Shown: positions 23,309 to 31,377 of the stretch, piece by piece
Numbering within the stretch: position 1 is the stretch's first letter
Layout of the letters: each line of letters starts with the position of its first letter
Origin: an uncultured Clostridia bacterium
GTDB lineage: Bacteria; Bacillota; Clostridia; Oscillospirales; Acutalibacteraceae
Length of the DNA: 41,017 nucleotides
Reading direction: 5' to 3'
Assembly: GCA_947364045.1 (NCBI GenBank)
Contig: CANARN010000014.1
Span: 1 to 41,017 of the forward strand
Translations under genes and position numbers: made by a program
The notes under the pieces: generated by a model
Database searches by the model: none
Seen by the model: the letters and a program-made list of their open reading frames with translations, nothing else
Told to the model about the DNA's origin: nothing

Positions 23309-24610
23309 ATGAAGTCTTTATGGCATTACACGGCATTGTGCGGCAGTTTTCCCGAATTAAAGCAAAATATTCAGACCGATATTTTAGTAATCGGCGGCGG
23401 ACTTTCGGGACTTTTATGCGCACATTTTCTGAATAAAGACGGCGCTGACGTTACAGTTGTCGAGTCAAACAAAATATGCGGCGGAATAAGCGGAAACACA
23501 ACGGCAAAAATTACATCTCAGCACGGTCTTATTTACAGTAATTTGATTAAGCGCTTCGGTGTTCAAAAAGCAAAGCTTTACCTTGAGGTTAACAATTCAG
23601 CAATAGTCGAATACCGCAGAATGTGCGCCGATATTGACTGCGATTTTGAAGAAAAAGATGCTTATGTCTACGCAAGAAGTGACATTTCTAAGCTAAAAAA
23701 AGAGTCAGAGGCGCTGAATATTTTAGGCTTTAATACGGATTTAGTTACTGACACTCCCCTGCCGTTTTCCGTAGCAGGCGCAATACGCTTTAAAAATCAG
23801 GCGCAGTTTAACCCGCTTAAATTTGCCTATTCGGTTTCAAAAGGCTTGAAAATTTACGAGCACACCAAGGTGCGTGAGCTAAAGGGCAATGTCGCAGTGA
23901 CCGATATGGGCAATATTACGGCAAAGAAAATAATAGTTGCAACGCATTTTCCGTTTATCAATAAGCACGGAAGTTATTTTATGAAACTTTATCAGGACCG
24001 CTCTTACGTTATTGCGCTCGAAAATGCACCGAATGTTGACGGAATGTATATTGACGAAGAGGAGCGCGGACTTTCATTCAGAAATTACGGAAATTTGCTC
24101 TTGCTTGGTGGCGGCGGTCACAGGACGGGCAAAAAGGGCGGAAATTATGATGAATTGCGAAAATTTGCAAAAAAGTATTATCCGCAGGCAAAAGAAAAAT
24201 ACTTCTGGGCGGCGCAGGACTGTATGACGCTTGACGGCATTTCTTATATAGGACATTATTCGGCGCGCACAAAAAATATGTTTGTCGCAACGGGCTTTAA
24301 CAAATGGGGAATGACTTCGTCAATGGCTGCGGCAAAAATTCTTTGTGACATAGTGCAAGACAGAAGCAACAAATATGCAGAGCTTTTTTCACCGTCAAGA
24401 ACTGTTTTGCGACCTCAGCTTATCTGCAATGCTTTTGAATCGGTCTGCGGGTTACTGTCAATCGGCACTAAACGGTGTCCGCACCTCGGCTGCGCTTTAA
24501 AATGGAACAGCGCAGAACACACATGGGACTGCCCATGCCACGGCTCGCGCTTTAATGAAAACGGAAAACTGCTTGATAACCCCGCAACAGGAAATTTGAA
24601 AAGGAAATGA
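23309..24610 (+). CDS. FAD-dependent oxidoreductase with C-terminal Rieske domain
   Basis: A 433-residue protein like Bacillus YhfW. The DAO-type FAD motif is VIGGGLSGLLCAHFL near the N-terminus. The C-terminal Rieske [2Fe-2S] domain has both ligand boxes, CPHLGC and CPCHGSRF. The substrate is probably an amine or amino acid, but none is shown. The start at 23309 is preferred because AAGAGG lies about 10 bases upstream; a GTG at 23297 is also in frame. It follows the DUF421 gene by 15 bp and probably shares its transcript. Confidence 0.9.
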   Translation: MKSLWHYTALCGSFPELKQNIQTDILVIGGGLSGLLCAHFLNKDGADVTVVESNKICGGISGNTTAKITSQHGLIYSNLIKRFGVQKAKLYLEVNNSAIVEYRRMCADIDCDFEEKDAYVYARSDISKLKKESEALNILGFNTDLVTDTPLPFSVAGAIRFKNQAQFNPLKFAYSVSKGLKIYEHTKVRELKGNVAVTDMGNITAKKIIVATHFPFINKHGSYFMKLYQDRSYVIALENAPNVDGMYIDEEERGLSFRNYGNLLLLGGGGHRTGKKGGNYDELRKFAKKYYPQAKEKYFWAAQDCMTLDGISYIGHYSARTKNMFVATGFNKWGMTSSMAAAKILCDIVQDRSNKYAELFSPSRTVLRPQLICNAFESVCGLLSIGTKRCPHLGCALKWNSAEHTWDCPCHGSRFNENGKLLDNPATGNLKRK

Positions 24611-24689
24611 ATATGAGCCTCATAAGAGGTATATAAAAACTATAAAATATTTTTATATAAACTTGGAACTTCCGCTTGGGATTCATCAT

Positions 24690-24711
24690 CGGCGGGCGTG
24701 GAAACCCGCCG
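24690..24711. repeat. Short GC-rich hairpin, REP-like
   Basis: CGGCGGG (24690-24696) pairs with CCCGCCG (24705-24711) in an otherwise AT-rich gap. It resembles dispersed intergenic hairpins of gut Clostridia. Only one copy was noticed in this window. Confidence 0.35.
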
Positions 24712-24723
24712 CTACAGATATAA

Positions 24724-24761
24724 AAAAGCTGAAACTCACATTTTTGTGAATCTCAGCTTTT
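24724..24761. terminator. Bidirectional terminator between convergent operons
   Basis: AAAGCTGA...CTCACA pairs with TGTGAATCTCAGCTTT around a T-rich loop, with A and T runs on both sides. It separates the Rieske flavoprotein gene from the fucosidase gene. Confidence 0.75.
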
Positions 24762-24780
24762 ATCTTTTTACATATTATTT

Positions 24781-26190
24781 TCAGTAAAGCTCAATTTTCT
24801 TCAAGGTCGCAATCCGTCTGTATGACGTAATTTTAACCTTGATTCTACGCGTTTTAATAGGTTTAAAACAACAAATGCGCTTTGCGCCTATTGTTTCGCC
24901 TGAGGCAATTTTTGTAAAGCCGTTATCCGTTTCCGCAAAAATTTCAAAGCTTTCGATTTGCTGACCTGTTTCAATATTTTCACACAGAACAGCTTTATCA
25001 ATTCTGATGCTTTCTTTAAATTCAAGGGTTATTTCAGGGGTGTCATCCTCTTCTCCGCACTGCCAGAAGCCGTCCTTTGAAATAACATTTAACGCCCTGT
25101 TTCCGTCTGTTTCCGAGGATGCTGTTACATCAGCATTTACGGCTGAATTCTCAGAAAATTCCGCTCTGAGCCTGTCACCCAATTTTCTTAAAACACGTAC
25201 ATCGCTCTTTGCAATAAGCCCGTTTTTATCAGGCGGAATATTAAGAAGAAACGCTGAATTTCCTCCTACCGTTCCGTAATAAATATCCATAAGCTTTTTA
25301 ACGGATTTTACACGGAAATCCTGAGATTTATGGTAAAACCAACCCGGTCTTATTGACACGTCCGTTTCGCAAGGGTACCAAATAAAATTTTTAATGCCGT
25401 CTATTATTTCTCTGCTGCCCAAATCACTTGACATACTGTCTATTTTCTTTGAAAAAGCTTTATCGTCTGTTTGCTGTGAACGCTCTGCGGTATACTCCTG
25501 ATTACCGATAAACGACGGTACTACGCTCCATTCGGCAGAACGGTATTTACCTGCCTCGTTCCCGCACCAGCGAACATCGGGACCGCAAATATTCAGTACG
25601 GCATCAGGCTGTTTTTCTCTTATTAAAGTAAAATATCTGTTCCAATCGTAAACCTGCTTTTTGCCGTTTTTCCCCTCGCCGCAAGCGCCGTCAAACCAGA
25701 AGCAGAAGATTTCGCCGTAGTTTTCTGCAAGCTCTGTAAGCTGATTTACAAAATAATCGTCATACGCCTTACCCTGACCGTAGGTTTTTTCGTGTCTGTC
25801 CCACGGAGATAAATAAACGCCGAATTTAATGCCGTATTTTTTACAGGCGTCGCTGACCTCTTTTACAACGTCGCCCTTACCGTTTCTGAACGGACTGTTT
25901 TTAACCGAATAATCCGTATATTTACTCGGCCAAAGGCAGAACCCGTCGTGATGCTTGCAGGTGAGAATTAAAGCTCTCATACCTGCATTTTTAATTTCCT
26001 TTACCCACTGTTCTGCGTCAAGTTTCTTGGGATTAAACAAAGACGGGGCGGCGTTACCGTCCCCCCATTCTTTTCCTGTAAATGTGTTAGTGCCGAAATG
26101 GCAGAAAGCATAAAATTCAATTTTCTGCCACTGAAGCTGTCTTTTTGACGGGGTTACCCTTGACGCAAGAACGAGCGACTCATTCTGCAT
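24781..26190 (-). CDS. GH29 alpha-L-fucosidase, intracellular
   Basis: A 469-residue glycoside hydrolase that releases terminal L-fucose. The TIM barrel covers about residues 15-340, with the family motifs FCHFGTNTFT, CKHHDGFCLW and the nucleophile Asp167 in FWFDGACG. The last 120 residues form a discoidin-like (F5/8 type C) domain. No signal peptide is present, so it acts on imported sugars. The ATG at 26190 overlaps the end of the DUF1667 gene by 11 bp and has no ribosome site; a TTG lies at 26202. Reinitiation from the upstream gene is likely. Confidence 0.92.
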   Translation of the reverse strand: MQNESLVLASRVTPSKRQLQWQKIEFYAFCHFGTNTFTGKEWGDGNAAPSLFNPKKLDAEQWVKEIKNAGMRALILTCKHHDGFCLWPSKYTDYSVKNSPFRNGKGDVVKEVSDACKKYGIKFGVYLSPWDRHEKTYGQGKAYDDYFVNQLTELAENYGEIFCFWFDGACGEGKNGKKQVYDWNRYFTLIREKQPDAVLNICGPDVRWCGNEAGKYRSAEWSVVPSFIGNQEYTAERSQQTDDKAFSKKIDSMSSDLGSREIIDGIKNFIWYPCETDVSIRPGWFYHKSQDFRVKSVKKLMDIYYGTVGGNSAFLLNIPPDKNGLIAKSDVRVLRKLGDRLRAEFSENSAVNADVTASSETDGNRALNVISKDGFWQCGEEDDTPEITLEFKESIRIDKAVLCENIETGQQIESFEIFAETDNGFTKIASGETIGAKRICCFKPIKTRRIKVKITSYRRIATLKKIELY

Positions 26191-26542
26191 TGTTTGTGGC
26201 AACTATGTCAACTCCTGTTCCCAAAACATTTTTAATTACAACATCTCCGATTTTAACGGGCGCTTTAACTGACGCTTGGTTTATGACCTTCATACAGTCA
26301 AACATCATTCCTTTAGGTACAGGACCTGCGGATTTAACGGGAACAACATAAGCCTTGCCGCCCTCAACCCGTACAGTAGTAGTGAGCGAACGTGTGGGAG
26401 CGGTACATTCGCTTCTCGCATAAGCGTCGCCGCGCTTACAGGTGTTGCCTGTAACCTCCAAGACCTCGCCGCCATCGCCGAGTGTAACCGTAATACCGCA
26501 GCCTAAAGGGCAGGCTACGCAAACAAGCTCTCTTTTTTCCAT
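26180..26542 (-). CDS. DUF1667 protein
   Basis: A 120-residue protein with an N-terminal four-Cys set (CVACPLGC, then TGNTCKRGDAYARSEC) likely to bind a metal or Fe-S cluster. DUF1667 genes commonly follow the pair of flavoproteins found just upstream, often in glycerol-3-phosphate type loci. It starts 4 bp after the previous stop. It is probably a small electron-carrying or scaffold subunit. Confidence 0.92.
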   Translation of the reverse strand: MEKRELVCVACPLGCGITVTLGDGGEVLEVTGNTCKRGDAYARSECTAPTRSLTTTVRVEGGKAYVVPVKSAGPVPKGMMFDCMKVINQASVKAPVKIGDVVIKNVLGTGVDIVATNNAE

Positions 26543-26546
26543 AATC

Positions 26547-27800
26547 TTACGCCTCCACTCTTACGGTAATAACAGAATCTTTCGGAAGATTTGCAATTAC
26601 ATCTTTTTTAATTAAAACATATTCCATTTCACCGGGGCAAAGCTTTTTCTTTTTCTTGGAAAGAATTGTTTCACCGTTTGCTTCTACAACTATTGAAGCA
26701 TTGGTATAAACTGCGCCGACACGGAAATAAAGCTTAACATCTGTATCCGTTTCACGGTTAATTCTCTGCGGTACTATGTAACGTACGCCGTTTATACCGT
26801 TTGTCCCGATGCAGTCTCCGCTTATCTTTTCGCCTTTAATGAATTTTGCCGCGCCCAAGCCTGCAATCTGGCTTTCCTCTGTTACATAGTCAACAAGGTC
26901 ATGTACCTGCAAAACATTTCCGCAGGCAAATACACCCTTATGCTCTGTTTCACGGTATTCGTCAACCTTAGGACCGTTTGTTATGCGGTCAAGCGTAAGA
27001 CCTGCATTTTTTGAAAGCTCATTTTCGGGGATAAGACCAACGGAAAGCATCAGCGTATCGCATGGAACATATTCTGCCGTTTCGGGAATAGGCTGTAATT
27101 TTTCATCAACCTTTGCTATTGTAACTCCCTCAAGCCTTTCTTTGCCGTGCGTTGCGACAACGGTGGTTGAAAGCTTAAGCGGAATGTCAAAATCCTCAAG
27201 ACACTGAACAATATTTCTTGTAAGTCCGCCGGAATACGGCATAAGCTCGCAAACCATTTTAACCTTTGCGCCCTCTAAAGTCATTCTTCGCGCCATAATA
27301 AGACCTATATCTCCCGAGCCTAAAATTACAACCTCGTGACCGGGCATATAACCGTCAATATTAACATATTTCTGAGCCGTACCTGCGGTCATAATTCCTG
27401 CGCCTCTTGAGCCTGCAATTGAAAGAGCGCCTCTCGGTCTTTCTCGGCAGCCCATTGCAAGAACTACGGCTTTAGCTGAAATTTTAAGAAGTCCGTCCGT
27501 TTTATTTACAGCGGTAACGGTGTTGTCATCTGCGATGTCAAGCACCATTGTGTCTGTTTTTACAACAATATTTGTATCCTCCAAAAGCTTTATAAATCTG
27601 CCTGCATATTCAGGGCCTGACAGCTCTTCGCCGAAATAATGCAGACCGAAGCCCGTGTGAATACACTGTTCAAGAATACCGCCGAGAGTTTCGGCGCGTT
27701 CAAGAACAACAATTTTTTCAATACCCTCTTCAGAAGCTTTAAGCGCCGCCGCCATCCCTGCAGGACCGCCGCCGACTACTGCTAAATCAAAATTTGTCAT
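26547..27800 (-). CDS. FAD/NAD(P)-dependent oxidoreductase
   Basis: A 417-residue pyridine-nucleotide-disulfide-type flavoprotein. The FAD motif is VVGGGPAGMAAALKA, the second nucleotide motif is VILGSGDIGLIMARRM, and a CxH-type site is seen at LEQCIHTGFG. The last 85 residues form an extra beta-rich domain. With the GlpA-like and DUF1667 proteins it should form a complex that moves electrons from a hydroxy substrate to NAD(P) or another carrier. The start at 27800 has GAGGTG. Confidence 0.9.
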   Translation of the reverse strand: MTNFDLAVVGGGPAGMAAALKASEEGIEKIVVLERAETLGGILEQCIHTGFGLHYFGEELSGPEYAGRFIKLLEDTNIVVKTDTMVLDIADDNTVTAVNKTDGLLKISAKAVVLAMGCRERPRGALSIAGSRGAGIMTAGTAQKYVNIDGYMPGHEVVILGSGDIGLIMARRMTLEGAKVKMVCELMPYSGGLTRNIVQCLEDFDIPLKLSTTVVATHGKERLEGVTIAKVDEKLQPIPETAEYVPCDTLMLSVGLIPENELSKNAGLTLDRITNGPKVDEYRETEHKGVFACGNVLQVHDLVDYVTEESQIAGLGAAKFIKGEKISGDCIGTNGINGVRYIVPQRINRETDTDVKLYFRVGAVYTNASIVVEANGETILSKKKKKLCPGEMEYVLIKKDVIANLPKDSVITVRVEA

Positions 27801-27810
27801 CTTCCGCACC

Positions 27811-29238
27811 TCACTTTGTCCTCTCATAAATAATCTTTGACTCGCCGCCGAATTTTGTTATTTCATTCATCGGAACGCCGAGTTCTCTGGAAAGAATTTC
27901 AACGACCTTGCTTCCGCAGAAGCCGCCCTGACACCTGCCCATACCCGCTCTTGTTCTGCGCTTAACGCCGTCAACATCACGCGCGCCCGCAGGAGCCTTG
28001 ATTGCGTCAATTATTTCGCCCTCGGTAATTGTTTCACAGCGGCAAACTATTCTGCCGTATGCGGAATTTTTCTTTATAAGCTCTGCTCTTTCTTCATCGT
28101 TCATATGGCGGAAGCGAACAGGCGCTTCACGGGTTTCGGTATAAGAAGACTTTTCGGTAAGATTTAATTTTTCGGAAAGAATTTCACGTACATAAACAGC
28201 TATTGCAGGGGCAGCCGAAAGACCGGGTGATTCAACACCTGCAACATTTAAGAAATGCTCGGACTTTTCGCACCAGCCGATTATGAAATCGTCGCAAACG
28301 GGATGCGCGCGAACTCCCGCAAAGGAAGTAATCGCATTTCTCTGAGAAACAATAGGCACGGATTTGAGCGCCTTTTCAACAATTTCAGCAAGTCCTTCGG
28401 GAGTTGTGGTTGTGTCGCTCTTATCCTCAATATTTTTAGCTGTCGGACCGATAAGCAGGTTCCCGTCAACCGTAGGTGTTACAAGTATTCCCTTACCCAT
28501 TTCATTGGGGCATTGGAAAATCGTATGAACAGCTAAATTGCCGACAGATTTGTCGAGCAGATAATATTCGCCTTTTCGCGGCACAAGGTCAATTGAATTA
28601 TCCCCAACCATTGACGCCAGCTTGTCTGAGAAATTTCCCGCCGCGTTTATAACAAATTTTGCCGTTATGTCGCCTGCGGTTGTTTTAAGCGTATAAGCCT
28701 CGCCTTGCTCAATAGCCTCTACCTCGCAGTTACGGATAAACTCTACGCCGTTTGTAACAGCATTTTCAACTGCGGCAATTGTAAGCTCATAAGGACAGAC
28801 AATTCCTGCGCTTTCGCAAAGAAGCGCGCCGACAGCCTTTTCACTGATGTTCGGTTCAATTCTGCGAAGCTCGTCACGGTCTATTACCGAAAGACCAGGG
28901 ACACCGTTTTTAATACCTCTGTCAAAAAGCACTTTAATATGCTCCATTTCAGAGTCTGAAAAAGCAACTACCAAAGAACCGTTGTTTTTAAACGGAACGT
29001 GGAGCTTTTCACAAACCTTCGGCATCAAAGCCGTACCCTTAACATTAAGCTCTGCCTTCAGCGTACCGTTCTGCGCGTCAAAGCCGCCGTGAACAATAGC
29101 GCTGTTTGCCTTTGTAGTACCCATTGCAACGTCATTGCACTTTTCAAGCAATGCAACTGAAATGTTGAATCGGCTCAGCTCTCTGGCTATCAGTCCGCCG
29201 ACAACGCCTGCGCCTACAACTGCGACATCGTAAGTCAT
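27811..29238 (-). CDS. GlpA-like FAD-dependent dehydrogenase with BFD-type [2Fe-2S] domain
   Basis: A 475-residue DAO-family flavoprotein. The N-terminal FAD motif is VVGAGVVGGLIARELS. The C-terminal 90 residues hold a BFD-like [2Fe-2S] region with CRCETITEGEI and later GRCQGGFC. This architecture is that of anaerobic glycerol-3-phosphate dehydrogenase subunit A and related 2-hydroxyacid dehydrogenases. AAGGGG precedes the ATG. It is the first gene of a four-gene minus-strand operon ending with a fucosidase; L-2-hydroxyglutarate or glycerol-3-phosphate are possible substrates. Confidence 0.9.
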   Translation of the reverse strand: MTYDVAVVGAGVVGGLIARELSRFNISVALLEKCNDVAMGTTKANSAIVHGGFDAQNGTLKAELNVKGTALMPKVCEKLHVPFKNNGSLVVAFSDSEMEHIKVLFDRGIKNGVPGLSVIDRDELRRIEPNISEKAVGALLCESAGIVCPYELTIAAVENAVTNGVEFIRNCEVEAIEQGEAYTLKTTAGDITAKFVINAAGNFSDKLASMVGDNSIDLVPRKGEYYLLDKSVGNLAVHTIFQCPNEMGKGILVTPTVDGNLLIGPTAKNIEDKSDTTTTPEGLAEIVEKALKSVPIVSQRNAITSFAGVRAHPVCDDFIIGWCEKSEHFLNVAGVESPGLSAAPAIAVYVREILSEKLNLTEKSSYTETREAPVRFRHMNDEERAELIKKNSAYGRIVCRCETITEGEIIDAIKAPAGARDVDGVKRRTRAGMGRCQGGFCGSKVVEILSRELGVPMNEITKFGGESKIIYERTK

Positions 29239-29381
29239 AAAATACCCCTTCTTTTTCTTTCAAACACACTGTCTGTATCTGAAAATATTTTAACAGGAGT
29301 TATTATAACATATTTGACAGAAAATTAACATAGTTTTTATGTCATTTTATAGTTATTTTTCATCTATCTAATAGATATTTT

Positions 29382-30086
29382 TTATCTATTCAATGTTTTC
29401 ATCTTATCGCCAAGCCGTTTCAGTATTTTTTTCTCAAGACGGGATATATAGCTTTGAGAAATTCCGAGGTTATCAGCCACCTCACGCTGTGTCAATTCTT
29501 TTCCGCCGCTGAGTCCGTAACGCATATCAATTATTGTTTTTTCTCGGGGCGTCAGCGTTTCAATTACTTTTCTTAAAACCCGTTTTTCGTCCTCTGACTC
29601 AATTTCGCCGTCAATTTCGTCTGCCTGACTTCCCAAAACGTCAGAAAGCATCAGTTCATTTCCGTCCCAATCCACATTCAGCGGCTCATCGAGAGACACC
29701 TCCAGCTTTTGTGATGAAATTTTGCGAAGATACATAAGTATTTCATTTTCAATACATCTTGAAGCGTATGTAGCAATTTTTGTATTTTTCTGAGGCGAAA
29801 ATGTGTTGACAGACTTAATCAGCCCTATTGTGCCGATTGAGATTAAATCCTCCAGCGCTATTCCCGAGCTTTCAAACTTTTTAGCGACATAGACAACCAG
29901 GCGAAGATTATGCACTATAAGCTCATCTCTCGCTCTTTCGCTGCCCTCTGCCATAAGCTCAATCAGCTCATCTTCTCTCTCCTTGCTGAGCGGTTCGGGA
30001 AGCGACAGTGTGCCGTCCAGATAAAAAATATCTTTTTTAAACAGCTTTACAAACAGTTTCTTAAACAGATTTTTTAATTTTTTCAT
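29382..30086 (-). CDS. sigE: Sporulation sigma factor SigE
   Basis: A 234-residue sigma-70 family factor for early mother-cell genes. It has an N-terminal basic, amphipathic pro-sequence (KKLKNLFKKLFVKLFKKD), region 2 (LEDLISIGTIGLIKSVNTF, ATYASRCIENEILMYLR) and region 4 with a helix-turn-helix (LTQREVADNLGISQSYISRL). The ATG at 30086 has GGGAG and lies within the end of spoIIGA (26-bp overlap), the classic pair. The longer frame to 30200 is the spoIIGA shadow. Confidence 0.96.
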   Translation of the reverse strand: MKKLKNLFKKLFVKLFKKDIFYLDGTLSLPEPLSKEREDELIELMAEGSERARDELIVHNLRLVVYVAKKFESSGIALEDLISIGTIGLIKSVNTFSPQKNTKIATYASRCIENEILMYLRKISSQKLEVSLDEPLNVDWDGNELMLSDVLGSQADEIDGEIESEDEKRVLRKVIETLTPREKTIIDMRYGLSGGKELTQREVADNLGISQSYISRLEKKILKRLGDKMKTLNR

Positions 30087-30879
30087 AATTTTCTCCCAAC
30101 AAATCGGGGCAAAGCAAAATATCACAGTCCTGCGGAATACTTTCGCCGCGTCCCAAATAAATATTATGTATTTCTTTTTCCATAAAAACAGCTCCGTCAA
30201 GGCGAAAAGCAGTCATTATTCCCTCTCCCCCCACCGTTGTAACAGGAATAATTCTTTCTTTCGGATTTCCGCCTGCCGAATACATTTTTTTGTAAATTTT
30301 TTCCCCTGTCACAATTACGGGAGCAAAGGAAAACGGTTCTTTAAGGTTATTGCCCGTGTCCATAAAGCCTCGAAGCGTAACGTTCTCATCTCCTGAAATG
30401 AGAGTTATCGGGTAATACTGCTTTTCCGGTTTTTTCTTATCGGTAAGCCTTAAAATCAGGGAAATTACGGCATATGATATTACGGTACAGACCGTTAAAA
30501 ATGTTATATCAATATCAAAATATACCGTACCGTTTGAATAAATCATTAAATCCGTATCAAATAACATATATGCAGCAAAGCAAATTCCCGAAAAAACTGC
30601 GCTGATAATAAAAAGCCACACACATTTTTTTATGTACGCCTTTGAGGATACAAACGGAAACGCAATTAAAATCATTAACGCCGCCGTAATAAATTTCAGT
30701 AATGTAATTAAAAATCCGATATTGAGGAAAACAAGCAGCGAGGATATTCCGCCTGCCAAAGCTCCTAAAACCAGTCTATACCGTTTTGCCTGTGCTCCCG
30801 TTATCAGTTTTACTCCCAGCAGCATAAAATAGTTTACAAGCGTATTTATTATTAACAGCACATCAACATAAACCGTCAA
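30061..30879 (-). CDS. spoIIGA: SpoIIGA, sigma-E processing protease
   Basis: A 272-residue protein with five N-terminal membrane helices and a cytoplasmic aspartyl-protease domain with the active-site motif GFMDTGNNL. It cleaves the pro-sequence of SigE after a forespore signal. The best start is the TTG at 30879, with GGAGGTG six bases upstream, giving MTVYVDVLLIINTLVNYF, close to other SpoIIGA N-termini. The frame runs further upstream through another TTG. Confidence 0.94.
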   Translation of the reverse strand: MTVYVDVLLIINTLVNYFMLLGVKLITGAQAKRYRLVLGALAGGISSLLVFLNIGFLITLLKFITAALMILIAFPFVSSKAYIKKCVWLFIISAVFSGICFAAYMLFDTDLMIYSNGTVYFDIDITFLTVCTVISYAVISLILRLTDKKKPEKQYYPITLISGDENVTLRGFMDTGNNLKEPFSFAPVIVTGEKIYKKMYSAGGNPKERIIPVTTVGGEGIMTAFRLDGAVFMEKEIHNIYLGRGESIPQDCDILLCPDLLGENYEKIKKSV

Positions 30880-30904
30880 GCAATACACCTCCCTCAACTA
30901 AAAA

Positions 30905-30948
30905 ACCTGACACCATTATACAATGATGTCAGGTATATTTTTTGTCAT
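30905..30948 (-). promoter_or_regulatory. Possible spoIIG-type promoter overlapping a terminator
   Basis: On the minus strand ATGACA (30948-30943) and TATAAT (30920-30915) are separated by 22 bp, the unusual spacing known for the Spo0A-dependent spoIIG promoter of Bacillus. The TATAAT lies in the loop of a hairpin, ACCTGACA (30905-30912) with TGTCAGGT (30927-30934), followed by T residues, which should terminate ruvX transcription. No clear 0A box was found. Confidence 0.5.
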
Positions 30949-30961
30949 TTTGTGGGTCAGC

Positions 30962-31369
30962 TCAAAGGGTTTTAAGATATTCCTCCAAAATAAGCACAGC
31001 CGAAACTGCGTCAACAATATTCTTTCTTTTCTTGCCCCTTACGTCATTACTGTTCAGTATTCCGTGGGCTGAAACGGTAGTTAAACGCTCGTCACGGAAA
31101 ACAACGGGTATGCCTGTCGCTTTCTGAAGCTCTTCGCCGAATTCACGGCAATTATCAGCGCGAAAGCCGTATGAGCCATCCATATTTCTCGGCATTCCGA
31201 CACAAAAGCGTTCCGCTTTACGCGTCCTTGCTATTTCGGCAATTTCTGAAATCAGCCTGTCTCGGTCGCGTTCTTTAATAACGCATACGGGAGAAGCGAG
31301 CATTTGCAGCTTGTCACAGGCGGCTATCCCCGTTCTTGCATCGCCGTAATCAACTGAAATAATTACCAT
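30962..31369 (-). CDS. ruvX: Holliday junction resolvase-like RuvX/YqgF
   Basis: A 135-residue RNase-H-fold protein with the first catalytic Asp in ISVDYGDARTGIA, the segment FCVGMPRNMDGS, FRDERLTT, and the final Asp in NIVDAVSAVLILEEYL. The usual length is about 140. Family members are proposed to act in rRNA processing or recombination. It starts 8 bp after the PBP gene's stop. Confidence 0.95.
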   Translation of the reverse strand: MVIISVDYGDARTGIAACDKLQMLASPVCVIKERDRDRLISEIAEIARTRKAERFCVGMPRNMDGSYGFRADNCREFGEELQKATGIPVVFRDERLTTVSAHGILNSNDVRGKKRKNIVDAVSAVLILEEYLKTL

Positions 31370-31377
31370 ATTAAAAT

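Noticed and set aside
29302-29330. Promoter for the GlpA-like operon (TATAAT on the minus strand) and a TTGACA on the plus strand
   Set aside because: The minus-strand TATAAT lacks a good -35, and the plus-strand TTGACA has no fitting -10 or gene after it.
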